From Bacillota bacterium (lineage in GTDB: Bacteria > Bacillota > UBA4882 > UBA8346): DNA of 64,000 bases. Below the pieces are notes generated by a model. The model searched no databases, was not told the origin of the DNA, and saw nothing but the letters and a program-made list of their open reading frames with translations. The translations under genes were made by a program, and so were the position numbers. The stretch is taken from contig JAEYGI010000051.1 in the NCBI GenBank assembly GCA_023402395.1, positions 1 through 64,000 of the forward strand. Reading direction: 5' to 3'. Below, piece by piece: positions 41,162-50,070 of the stretch (positions are counted from its first letter, which is position 1; every line of letters starts with the position of its first letter).

Positions 41162-42025
41162 TCAGATCGTTTGGATCGGAATACAGATATCCAAATGGAT
41201 CCTTCCCTGTTCATCCATTCCCGAACGATATACTTCCAAACAGAGCCGCTCATCCAAAGCATAGTCGCAAAAGGGCAGCCAGAAGGCGAAAATCTCGTTG
41301 AACGCCTTGATCAAATTCTCCTGGGCGCCGAAAAACTCCCAACAGGCGTAGGTTCCCGCTTCAATTCGATGGATGTTGATATCGCTGATTTTATCCACCC
41401 CAACGCACAGATCGTAGATGCAGCGGTTTTCATCGGCTATCAAAGGGTCGTCATAGGAAATGCCGATAAACCGCGTGTTCTCATCGAGGATATGTTTGCG
41501 GCTCATCTCCAGGCGGAAACTTTCCCATTCCCGCCGTAACCCCTGCAGATAGTTGCCGATGAACCGCTGGTATTCCAGATTCATGGGGCCGATGCGCCGG
41601 ATGAACATCCGGGAGTGAATGGCGTCATAGCTGTTGCCTTGTTTTTTGAGGGAGTTGAGATGGTCCGTCACCGCGCGGTAGGTGTCCTTCTCCGGGATCC
41701 GGCGGGTTTTCCTGAACTCGGACGGGCTCATTCCAAAAAACTCCTTGAACGCCGAGGCAAAGTTGGAAGGAGTGAGGCCGATCTCGATCCCGATCTCGGT
41801 GATGGGTTTCCGGGTCGACCGGAGTTTAAAGGCGGCGGACTCCAGCTTCACCCGTTTGACAAACGCGTAGATGCTCTGATGGGTTATGGATTTGAAGATC
41901 CGGCCGAAATAATATTTAGAGAAGCGGCAGTGAGCGGCGATCTCCTCCACGGTCAGATTGCGGTCCAAATGGCGATAGATATAATCAATGGCTTGGTTGA
42001 TTCGTAAAATAGAATCGTTTTGCAT
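41162..42025 (-). CDS. AraC-family regulator with GyrI-like effector domain
   Basis: This 287-residue regulator has the two DNA-binding helix-turn-helix motifs of AraC/XylS proteins at the N-terminus (LTVEEIAAHCRFSKYYFGRIFK, EIGIEIGLTPSNFASAFKEFFG, and MSPSEFRKTR). Residues 130-285 form a GyrI-like/AraC_E_bind domain that binds small drug-like molecules, with RRIGPMNLEYQRFIGNYLQG and FIGISYDDPLIADENRCIYDLCVGV. This order, DNA-binding first and effector domain last, is that of Rob/BmrR-style multidrug sensors. It sits beside the MATE pump, so it probably activates the pump in response to toxic compounds. Confidence 0.9.
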   Translation of the reverse strand: MQNDSILRINQAIDYIYRHLDRNLTVEEIAAHCRFSKYYFGRIFKSITHQSIYAFVKRVKLESAAFKLRSTRKPITEIGIEIGLTPSNFASAFKEFFGMSPSEFRKTRRIPEKDTYRAVTDHLNSLKKQGNSYDAIHSRMFIRRIGPMNLEYQRFIGNYLQGLRREWESFRLEMSRKHILDENTRFIGISYDDPLIADENRCIYDLCVGVDKISDINIHRIEAGTYACWEFFGAQENLIKAFNEIFAFWLPFCDYALDERLCLEVYRSGMDEQGRIHLDICIPIQTI

Positions 42026-42076
42026 CGATGCGATACCTTAAATATAACAACGTATTCCTTGCGCTTCCCCGCCAAC

Positions 42077-42158
42077 GCCCTCTCCCCTAGGGTTTTTTCG
42101 AAGCTGTCGGCCCTCCCCCATAGCTATCGCTTTTTGATAGCGTGATGGGGGAGGGCCA
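42077..42158. repeat. GCCCTC hairpin element, short copy
   Basis: GGCCCTCCCCCAT (42110-42121) and ATGGGGGAGGGCC (42145-42157) form a long GC-rich stem after GCCCTCTCCCC. Longer relatives occur at 49823-50026 and 56563-56763. The rest of 42026-42331 has no recognised gene. Confidence 0.55.
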
Positions 42159-42331
42159 CTGACTAAAACAGCCCGAGCGGAGAAGGGATCGGCATCGGAG
42201 CCGACAGTATTTTTACTAACCTTAGTAAACTGGATAATCATATTATTAATTCCGTTTGCATTTGATCTCTCCCGTAACATCTTCCGTATCAATTATACCA
42301 CAAAATAACCAAAATCCATCTATTACCAAAC

Positions 42332-42382
42332 CATCCGGAGCGCCTCTCCCCCCATTTGGAGCGAGCCCTTATCCATATGAAA
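42332..42382. repeat. Three-unit copy of the 21-bp array
   Basis: CATCCGGAG, CATTTGGAG and CATATGAAA start at 42332, 42353 and 42374, exactly 21 bp apart. They match words at 18598-18850 and 52487-52613. It shows the family can exist as a very short array without any reading frame. Confidence 0.65.
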
Positions 42383-42509
42383 AAGGGCGCCATCGTCCAC
42401 TATAAGCTTCGGTTTTTTTGGTGTCCCTCCCGCCACTCGAAAACCGTCCCGCGCTTCCGTTCAAACCGCGCGCGGGACGGAAATTATAGCGGATCAGACT
42501 CCCAAACAA

Positions 42510-42533
42510 AACTGGCGCCTTACGGCGCCAGTT
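42510..42533 (-). terminator. Terminator of the lipoprotein gene
   Basis: AACTGGCGCC and GGCGCCAGTT form a 10-bp stem with a TTAC loop. On the minus strand TTTTGTTTGGG follows. It lies 20 nt after the lipoprotein stop. Confidence 0.85.
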
Positions 42534-42551
42534 GGCTTAATTATTCCCAGC

Positions 42552-43274
42552 TTAATGTTTCCGGTACGGCCTCAAAATGGCGCGGGCCGAAATTGAATTG
42601 GCCATGGCCGAAAGCGAAGCCACCCTCGAAATGGTAGTATCTACTCCAAATTGAACCCTGGTAAGCTCCGTCACGGTACGAGACTGCTCCACGCCGTTTA
42701 AGGTATGAACCTCGACCTTTTTAACAAAACCGTAGATATACGGAACAAACCAATAATTCGTGGTCTGAACCGATGCCCCACTTGGAGTCTCATTCTCGAA
42801 AACATAAGCCTTCTGGAAGGTGCCGGCCGGTACTGTAACCAGCTCCTGCCTGGCGCCAAATTCTCTTTCAACCGGATTTGACATCAGCAGTTCACCCGTA
42901 TTGACCGGATTATCGGTGCCGTCATTGGCCCAAGTTCCATACGAATAATAATTGTCCGCATCTTTGCCCACATATTCACCTTCGATAATAGATGAACCAA
43001 TCACCCGGTCACCGACTTTAAAAATCGAAACTCCCGGAGTGCTGGTATCCACGGAATAAACGACCGCTTCCAGATTGATTTCGTCCGATTGTGAACTATC
43101 GATGCTATCCGTATATTTCATATGATACGAATACTTGGCTCCGATTTCCATTCCGTAATAATCGGTGCTCAGCGTCCGAGGGGGAGTGGAACCTCCGCCT
43201 CCGCCGCCGCATCCAGCCAGGGCTGCCACTAACGATGCGCTCAAAAGAAACAAAACCAGTGTTTTTTTTGGCAT
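42552..43274 (-). CDS. Secreted lipoprotein, function unknown
   Basis: This 240-residue lipoprotein has a signal peptide KKTLVLFLLSASLVAALAGC with a clear lipobox LAGC (lipid on Cys22), followed by a GGGGGG linker. The mature part is beta-rich with repeated motifs YSYHMKYTDS, VVYSVDTSTP, GEYVGKDADNYYSYG and VTVPAGTFQKAYVFENETP. The VPAGTF and later TYWF-like segments recall bacterial surface lipoproteins of unknown role. The last 30 residues become polar and basic. It is the last gene of the unit, downstream of the GH115 gene, with GAGGAGG upstream and its own terminator. It may handle the glycan released by GH115, but this is only context. Confidence 0.6.
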   Translation of the reverse strand: MPKKTLVLFLLSASLVAALAGCGGGGGGSTPPRTLSTDYYGMEIGAKYSYHMKYTDSIDSSQSDEINLEAVVYSVDTSTPGVSIFKVGDRVIGSSIIEGEYVGKDADNYYSYGTWANDGTDNPVNTGELLMSNPVEREFGARQELVTVPAGTFQKAYVFENETPSGASVQTTNYWFVPYIYGFVKKVEVHTLNGVEQSRTVTELTRVQFGVDTTISRVASLSAMANSISARAILRPYRKH

Positions 43275-43357
43275 AATACTGTAAACCTCCTCAAAATGGT
43301 TTTTTCATTGGCGGGCTCTCGATCGAAACCGAGAGCCCTTTCTTGAAAAATCCGCGA

Positions 43358-46300
43358 TTACTGTTTGACTTCGATATCCGTCGTCAGCTTGGTTCCCAGC
43401 CAGGAGATTTCGTCTTGACTCATTTGCCAATCCACATTGTAGGTTCCGGTGACGGCCGGAGCGATCATCGTAAAGCTGAAGGTCTTTTCCTGTCCGGGGG
43501 CAATGGCCTCGTTCCCGTCCAACTCTTGGGCCGGAGCAAACACGCCCGCATCCGCCAATGGGATGAACTTAAATCTTGCGGCGTTCGTCCACGTATCATC
43601 GCTGGTGTTCTTGACGGTAACACTGACCGTGTAGCTTTGGCCGGCGATCATCACCGGCGGAATCGTGGTATTCACAATTTCGGCGCCTGTTTCATCCGCA
43701 ACGGGTGCTGGGGATTCGACGAGGCTGATCCTCGTTATATTCAACGGTGCCGAAGCTGCGGGAGATGCGGTGGTGGACGTTGCGCCGGAGCCCGCCTTCA
43801 CTGTGACCGCTTTCCTGACCAGAACCGGCCCGAACCAGGTGGTTCGCTCTTGGATCATTCGCCAATCGGTGATATAACTTCCCGCCTTCAGCGGAGCTTT
43901 CATCGTAAAGGTGAAGGTTTTCTCGGAGCCGGGAGCGATCGAATCACTGGCATCCAGGTGAATCCTGGATAACGCGAAAGGATCGGTTTCGCCGACTGCG
44001 CCCAACTTATACCGGTTACTGGCAGTCCAGGTGGTGCCTCCGGTATTTCTGACGGTAATATGCACGGTATAGCTTTGTCCAGCCGTCATCGTCGCCGGGA
44101 TATCCTCACTGACCAGGGTTGCGTCGTCCCCATTCCGTACCGTGACCGACTGCGTAACCAGCGCCGAGGTTTTAAACCACTGCGCTCCATGCAGCATCTG
44201 CCAATCCGTGGTATATTGGCCCGGCTTGGTGGGGGCTTTCATCGTAATCGTAAAGGTCTTGGTTTGTCCCGACGCAATCGTGTCCGCGTCGCCCAAAGCA
44301 TGTCTGGCGGCGGTAAAGGGATCCGAGTCATTGACCGCGCCCAGCTTATAACCGCCAGCTTTGGTCCAGGTGCTGGTCCCGGTATTCTTAACCGTAAGAT
44401 GAACGGTATAAGTATTTCCAGCAATCATGGTATCCGGGATGTCCTCACTAATCAAGGTCGCGCTGTCGGTTAATGTGGCGGCGACCGTAATGACAACATC
44501 TTTACTGTCATTCAATTTACCGTCACTAACTACGAAATGCACCGTATAACTTCCAACTTGGCTTAGGCTCGGAGTCCAATCAAATGTCTTGGTCGCCGCA
44601 TTGAAGCTGGCTCCCGCCGGCAAACCGCTGGCGCTATACGTTAGGGTATCGCCCTCCGCGTCCGTCGCGTTGACGGTAAATTGTAACAGTTCCCCTTCGT
44701 TAACACTCTTATCGGCGATGCTGTCAAAGACCGGGGCGGTATTAGCATTAGTTACGGTAATTGTGACATCCATGCTGCCACTCAACTGTCCGTCGCTGGC
44801 CGCAAAATGAACCGTATAGCTTCCGGCTTGGCCCACACTCGGAGTCCAACTGAACGTCTTGGTGGCCGGATCGAAGCTGGCCCCCGCCGGCAAACCGCTG
44901 GCGGTATAAGTTACCGTATCTCCGTTAGGATCGGTAGCGTTAACAGTGAATTGTAACTGTTCTCCTTCCTTGACGCTTTGATCGTCGACCGCGTCAAAAA
45001 CGGGCGGCAGGGAAATTTCCCGGTATACCTGAACATCATCCACATAAGTGTCTCCAGTCCAGCTTCCGTCACGGTAAAACTGGACCACGCTGATATCGCT
45101 CACCGCGTTTCGAAAGGCTTTGCCTTGCCACATTACCACACCGTCAATTTTCAAATCGAACTTATCGGTATCGGTATTGGCCACAATTTCTAAATCGTAC
45201 CATCTGCCTAATTCATAAGGCTGGACGGTTTTGAGCGTTCCTCCCTCATAAGCTCGGATATTTCCTTGGTCAAACGCCACACATACTGCTCTGGTGCCTT
45301 GATTATTCATAATGTACGGCACACTGGTAAAGTTCAGTGAGTCTGATCTCACTTTCGCCTTGATAATAACTTTTCCGGTAACGCTACTAAACGCATTTTT
45401 GATGGAGGTTTGACCACTGCCACTTTGGAGCCGGCGGATGCCTACATATTTTTGGGCGGGATCCTGAGCGTCGGTCACCAAAGTTACCGTACCGGTATCC
45501 GTAGTGATATCCCAGAACGGCATTGTGGTTTGATATTGATTAAAGTCGTCATAAACCGAATAGGCGTATCTCCCGTCCGACATGACCCGAGCTGCTTTAA
45601 AGGCCGTTATCTCAGTATTAAGATTGGCTTGCGCGGCATCAATTTCATTTTGAGTTGCCGCAGCGCTCCCCAAAACGGCTTGCGCTGCCGCAATGGCTGC
45701 TACGAACGGGTCTTTCGCGGCCGGGTCATACTCTCCTAATTGAGTGCCAAATTGGACATTGTCCAACGCGTTTTGGGCCAGGCTTACCAGCGATGCTAAC
45801 CCAGCAATATTCAGCGTCGTCGTGATTTCCCTGGTCATTGCAGCGCCTGTGCCCGACGGGGTTTCCGAGCCTGTCGTCAGATAGATTTTATCGATGTAAA
45901 TCCCGTCTTCTCTAGCCCAAAGATTTAATTTGTGCGCACCAACGGTTATGCTATTGATCGTACCGACATTAACCCATACAAATTTGTTATAGTTCGAAGA
46001 ACTGACAAGTAAATTTTTGTAAAACTTGTGAGTACCGTCTAAACCCACATGCAGCGAATCGGAAGCGTCATCCGTAGCTTTCATCAATACCCATACTTTA
46101 TAGTTGCCCGCGGTTGCAAAACTTATGTTATAGGCCAACTCCGGGCTAATCGATGATACTGTGGCCGAATCACTCCATTGCGATCCATCATCAGCGAAGC
46201 ATTGGAGTGAGCTTCCGGAAGAACCGGTGGTAAGTAACCACCCATGATTGCTTCTGCTAATGGCCGAGGCATCGGCCGAATTCTCGGTAGCCACTTCAGC

Positions 46301-49300
46301 CTCGATGCTCACCTTGCCGCCGGATTCAACAAATTTGCCTGCCCCCCAATTGGTGGCCGGCGGAGCTGTCGGCGCAATAACGGCGGGTGCTGATCTTGGC
46401 AATTCGGCCGGTAGCGGTTGGGGATTTTTATTATAAACGGAATTATAACTTTCCGGCGGGCCAAAGTAACTCTCGTTCACTCCTCCGGTATCGATCACAA
46501 TCTTATCAATGGCGATCGCCGGATCGACCATCCACAGTTTCAACACATGATAACCCGGTTCGGTAATGGTTAAATTGGTGGTGAGCTTTTCAATATTCTC
46601 CATGGTGTTGATCGACCAAAGACCAGCGGAGGCGCCGTCTCCGAGCATTTCATTGGCGCCTTCCAAAACAACCGGTTCGCCCTCATCAAAGGAAAGCGCA
46701 TATCGTACCGCGCCGCGCGCATTTAAAGTGGGAACGCGGTAAACGGTGACAGGGAAAGTGCCGGTGCTAAAGAAGAATATTTTATAGTGCAACACGGGTG
46801 AGTAGGTCTTTATATCACTGGTGATACTGGCGGCAGTCGAGGGGTAACTATAAACCGAAGCGCCGCTTCGGCCGAGCTTCTCCATTACCTTCCAGTCCGA
46901 ACTGCTTCCGGGAGTCTTTTGATAATAGTGTTCCGCTTCGATGGATACATAGCCATTGGCTTCCACATAGCCATCGATCTCGTTTCGTTGCGGAGAGGCC
47001 GGATTGGATACCTTTACCGTTACCGTCTTGGTCTCCGATGCTCCGCTGATGGTGACGATACCCGTACTGTCTCCCGCGGGCGCATGGTTCCAGTCAATAC
47101 TGACCCAGATACGGTCTTCATCGATCACTGTCCCGCTTGTTTTAGTGAGCTTTATCCAACTTTCATTCGCGGCGGCGGACCACCCGAAACTATTGCCGCC
47201 TTGGTTGAAGATGTCGATAAGCCGGCTGTCCTGGGTATAACCTGAAATGTTAAGTACGGGATTGACCCCATCGGTGGCTTTCCCTTCCACCGTGATCCCG
47301 AGTTTCGCTGGATTGGTCGGCGGCGTAAGCACCAGATTGGGCATCGCCGGAATTCCAGGCAATGAAGTCGGATTAGGATTCATGATCCCATTCCACTTTC
47401 CACCAGCCAGGATATTGTTGTAATATTCAACCTCCGCTTTTTTAGCGTCATCAAATTGCTTGGTTAACGTCGCGTAATTAATGATGCTTGATTGCCTGTC
47501 CTCCTGCCACGCGACATAATTTTTAGTTGCGTAATAAAATTCTTGATCCTGTAGATACGTACATTTTACCGGGAATAATACTAATTGATAAAAAGCGTCT
47601 TTTAAGTCTGTAGGAAGCGCCTCATAAATATGCTGGGCTCTGCTGGCAAGCTCGGCATATTTTATTTGTCTTTTGAGCGCTTCATCTCCGTAGTTATTCG
47701 TGTTGAATAAATTCGGCCCCATAAATTCCGGCCGACGGGAGTTGGCGGATTGGTAATATTGCATCATTATATCCGAAATGTCGTTTTGATACGTTTCACC
47801 AAATTTTCGTTGGGCCCATTCCGCCAAAAACTCTCCCAAATTGGAGTTATTCCACCGTTCGACATCCCAACCCAGGTTCAGGAAAAATTCGATTCCGATC
47901 TCGCCCGGTTTAATGTCGCCGACATTGAGAACCCAGATCCGTTTAGCGTTGTTTTCATAGGCTTTATACATCTGTTCCTGAATTAAACTGAGCGGTTGCG
48001 AATTTAACCAAAGATAGGAATGAGGCGGGCCCAAATAGGATATATGATAATAGACGCCTGCGCCACCGCTTCTCATTTTTTCCGCCGCATCCGGCAGTTG
48101 CCGGATATAGCCGTGATTGTCATCACAAAACATGATACAAACATCTTCAGGCAGTTTATCTTTATATCCGGCGTTGTAAAGATCGAGTACTTCCTTATAG
48201 GGGATAAATACTTGAAGAACTTTTGATAGATCGGGGTTTACCCGATTCTGCAAAATTTGTCGTTGATCTTTGACGATTTGATCGAGTACATTTACTTTTT
48301 GTTCGGTGGTAGTGGCATTGACGGCAGTGAACCCCGTATCGTGAATTCCTCTCATCCCGATAGTCCAGGCAGCTTCGTCGGAACCATGCGCTTGGGCGGA
48401 CTCATCCCAATATTTATATACTGATAGGGGATTTACCGTATAATCATAGGCCGCTTTCTCTTTGGCGCTTTGCGAATCGGAAGTGACTTCGCTCGGCAAG
48501 ATTAAACCTTCCCCGGCCGCGAAAGGCCCCCATTCATCCATGTTATTTCTCAGCATCATGTCGCAATGGGAGGTACCGATCACGATCCCATAATCTTCGG
48601 CGGCCAATCGGTTGTTTTCAGGATATTTGTTAAAACAGTCCGTATAGGGATGCATGGCCGGCCATAAATAATTGGCTTTTAATCGCAGCAAAAGTTCAAA
48701 AACCTTTTTATACGTTTCCGGCCCCACTTTCTTATCGGTGTCCATATGCAAATTGGACCAAGTAACGAAGTTTCTTTCGTCATTAATAAAAATACCCCGG
48801 TATTGCACGGAGGGTTCGCCTTGTTTATAGGTTCCTTTCTTTACAATAAGGGTACTTTTATGCTTCGGTGTTACATCCGCCCACCAGTACCACGGCGATA
48901 CGCCAATTTGTTCAGACAAATCATAAATACCAAAAATGGTGCCGCGCCGGTCACTGCCCGCGATAACCAGGGCGTTACTGACATTCGGCAAGGGATTGGC
49001 TACAACCTGAATGACAAACGATTCCCATTTGCCGGTTACGTTCGCGGCATCGAGTTTTCCATCACTAATCAACTGGTCAATGATCGCGCTCTTGCCGATG
49101 GTTCCAACGATCACCGCGTTACTTTTAAGTTGCTCCGCCGCGTTGACAACAGTGGGTCCGAAAGCGGTTACCCGGGCGATATCTTGCGTTAAGTCTCCCA
49201 CCGCCCGTTTCACCGCGGTGTAATCATTGGGATCCACATAAAGGTCCGCCAGGTTTTCATTGTCCGCCAGTTTAAAATCGCCCTCATTATACGCCGCAGC

Positions 49301-49438
49301 AATATAAGGGACTTGTCCGATGGCCAAGACCGGCTTTGGACTCAACGCAACGAGCAGCATGACTGCGAATAAGATGGTAAGATAGCTTTTAATGACCATT
49401 GTTGCTTTTCGATCGAAAATCGCTTTTTTAAAACCCAT
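43358..49438 (-). CDS. Giant secreted GH115 alpha-glucuronidase with multidomain tail
   Basis: This 2026-residue secreted enzyme is chosen from the ATG at 49438, which follows GGGGAGG with 5-nt spacing. After the signal peptide (ending about 39) comes the GH115 domain (about 45-700) with VIAGSDRRGTIFGIYDLSEQ, VQYRGIFINDE, LLRLKANYLWPAMH and GTSHCDMMLRNN, which removes glucuronic acid side groups from plant or algal glycans. Next come a GH115-type C-terminal beta domain (about 835-1000) and a second beta-rich carbohydrate-binding-like domain (about 1030-1190), both with VSIEAE. These are followed by a FIVAR helix pair (1216-1279), a laminin-G-like domain (1299-1462) and two putative-Ig repeats (1480-1655). 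Last are three repeats opening SEDIP or NTTIP (1660-2026), of the NBR1-like type. The tail is unusually long. A membrane-tethered AraC-type regulator lies upstream. Confidence 0.85.
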   Translation of the reverse strand: MGFKKAIFDRKATMVIKSYLTILFAVMLLVALSPKPVLAIGQVPYIAAAYNEGDFKLADNENLADLYVDPNDYTAVKRAVGDLTQDIARVTAFGPTVVNAAEQLKSNAVIVGTIGKSAIIDQLISDGKLDAANVTGKWESFVIQVVANPLPNVSNALVIAGSDRRGTIFGIYDLSEQIGVSPWYWWADVTPKHKSTLIVKKGTYKQGEPSVQYRGIFINDERNFVTWSNLHMDTDKKVGPETYKKVFELLLRLKANYLWPAMHPYTDCFNKYPENNRLAAEDYGIVIGTSHCDMMLRNNMDEWGPFAAGEGLILPSEVTSDSQSAKEKAAYDYTVNPLSVYKYWDESAQAHGSDEAAWTIGMRGIHDTGFTAVNATTTEQKVNVLDQIVKDQRQILQNRVNPDLSKVLQVFIPYKEVLDLYNAGYKDKLPEDVCIMFCDDNHGYIRQLPDAAEKMRSGGAGVYYHISYLGPPHSYLWLNSQPLSLIQEQMYKAYENNAKRIWVLNVGDIKPGEIGIEFFLNLGWDVERWNNSNLGEFLAEWAQRKFGETYQNDISDIMMQYYQSANSRRPEFMGPNLFNTNNYGDEALKRQIKYAELASRAQHIYEALPTDLKDAFYQLVLFPVKCTYLQDQEFYYATKNYVAWQEDRQSSIINYATLTKQFDDAKKAEVEYYNNILAGGKWNGIMNPNPTSLPGIPAMPNLVLTPPTNPAKLGITVEGKATDGVNPVLNISGYTQDSRLIDIFNQGGNSFGWSAAANESWIKLTKTSGTVIDEDRIWVSIDWNHAPAGDSTGIVTISGASETKTVTVKVSNPASPQRNEIDGYVEANGYVSIEAEHYYQKTPGSSSDWKVMEKLGRSGASVYSYPSTAASITSDIKTYSPVLHYKIFFFSTGTFPVTVYRVPTLNARGAVRYALSFDEGEPVVLEGANEMLGDGASAGLWSINTMENIEKLTTNLTITEPGYHVLKLWMVDPAIAIDKIVIDTGGVNESYFGPPESYNSVYNKNPQPLPAELPRSAPAVIAPTAPPATNWGAGKFVESGGKVSIEAEVATENSADASAISRSNHGWLLTTGSSGSSLQCFADDGSQWSDSATVSSISPELAYNISFATAGNYKVWVLMKATDDASDSLHVGLDGTHKFYKNLLVSSSNYNKFVWVNVGTINSITVGAHKLNLWAREDGIYIDKIYLTTGSETPSGTGAAMTREITTTLNIAGLASLVSLAQNALDNVQFGTQLGEYDPAAKDPFVAAIAAAQAVLGSAAATQNEIDAAQANLNTEITAFKAARVMSDGRYAYSVYDDFNQYQTTMPFWDITTDTGTVTLVTDAQDPAQKYVGIRRLQSGSGQTSIKNAFSSVTGKVIIKAKVRSDSLNFTSVPYIMNNQGTRAVCVAFDQGNIRAYEGGTLKTVQPYELGRWYDLEIVANTDTDKFDLKIDGVVMWQGKAFRNAVSDISVVQFYRDGSWTGDTYVDDVQVYREISLPPVFDAVDDQSVKEGEQLQFTVNATDPNGDTVTYTASGLPAGASFDPATKTFSWTPSVGQAGSYTVHFAASDGQLSGSMDVTITVTNANTAPVFDSIADKSVNEGELLQFTVNATDAEGDTLTYSASGLPAGASFNAATKTFDWTPSLSQVGSYTVHFVVSDGKLNDSKDVVITVAATLTDSATLISEDIPDTMIAGNTYTVHLTVKNTGTSTWTKAGGYKLGAVNDSDPFTAARHALGDADTIASGQTKTFTITMKAPTKPGQYTTDWQMLHGAQWFKTSALVTQSVTVRNGDDATLVSEDIPATMTAGQSYTVHITVRNTGGTTWTASNRYKLGAVGETDPFALSRIHLDASDSIAPGSEKTFTFTMKAPLKAGSYITDWRMIQERTTWFGPVLVRKAVTVKAGSGATSTTASPAASAPLNITRISLVESPAPVADETGAEIVNTTIPPVMIAGQSYTVSVTVKNTSDDTWTNAARFKFIPLADAGVFAPAQELDGNEAIAPGQEKTFSFTMIAPAVTGTYNVDWQMSQDEISWLGTKLTTDIEVKQ

Positions 49439-49610
49439 TCTTTCCTCCCCTTTCTTTAAATAATCATGGCGAATACTGAAATATATAAAACCTTAACTTC
49501 ATACTACTCCCCCTTTTGATTAAGATTCCGTCAAGCGCCGTTCAACTAAAACTAGCGTTCGATAACATATTATTTTTAAGCGATATTAACATTTTATTTA
49601 CAACTTGTAA

Positions 49611-49641
49611 CTAGACGAAACTGTAATCTTTCTAGACAAAA
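49611..49641 (-). promoter_or_regulatory. Candidate AraC-type operator, two direct sites 21 bp apart
   Basis: On the minus strand TTTTGTCTAG and TTTCGTCTAG are direct repeats spaced 21 bp, the usual spacing of two AraC monomer sites on one helix face. They lie about 170 nt before the GH115 start and about 430 nt from the AraC-type regulator. No strong -35 is seen, as is common for activated promoters. Binding is inferred. Confidence 0.5.
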
Positions 49642-49766
49642 GTGTAGTAACCCGGAAATCCCCTGTTATCCGCAGCAAAAAAGAAGGAAAAACACTTGGC
49701 CGAGCCAGCATTTTTCCTTCTTCTCAATGATAATTCAATCGTCCAACCCCGGCCTTGGGCCGGTAT

Positions 49767-50070
49767 TTTCACAACGCTTTTAGAAGCGTTGTGATAAAGT
49801 CCAGAAGTGGCGTTGTGGCCAATGCCCTCACCCCAACCGCTTATTCGAAGCTGTCAGCCCTCTCCCATCACGCTCGAAGAGCACTCGCTATGGGAGAGGG
49901 ATAAAATAGGCCTAAACCCAATATTGTTAATTCTTTTAGGCAACTTTGAATCCCTCCCCCATAGCCCGGTTTTTGGGCGTGATGGGGGAGGGCCGGCGGC
50001 TTGAAATGGCCCTGAGGGTGAGGGCGTCGAGGTCAGCGGCGACCCAAAACTTTTTCACAACGCTTTTAGA
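49767..50070. repeat. GCGTTGTGATAAA-family element with nested GCCCTCACCC hairpin element
   Basis: TTTCACAACGCTTTTAGAAG then CGTTGTGATAAA forms a palindrome at 49767-49798, and CTTTTTCACAACGCTTTTAGA closes the element at 50049-50070. Inside (49823-50026) is a second element bounded by GCCCTCACCCC and GGGTGAGGGCG with two hairpins, CCTCTCCCAT/ATGGGAGAGG and CCTCCCCCAT/ATGGGGGAGG. The right end overlaps the last codons of the AraC-type regulator (stop at 50066-50068). Confidence 0.65.
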
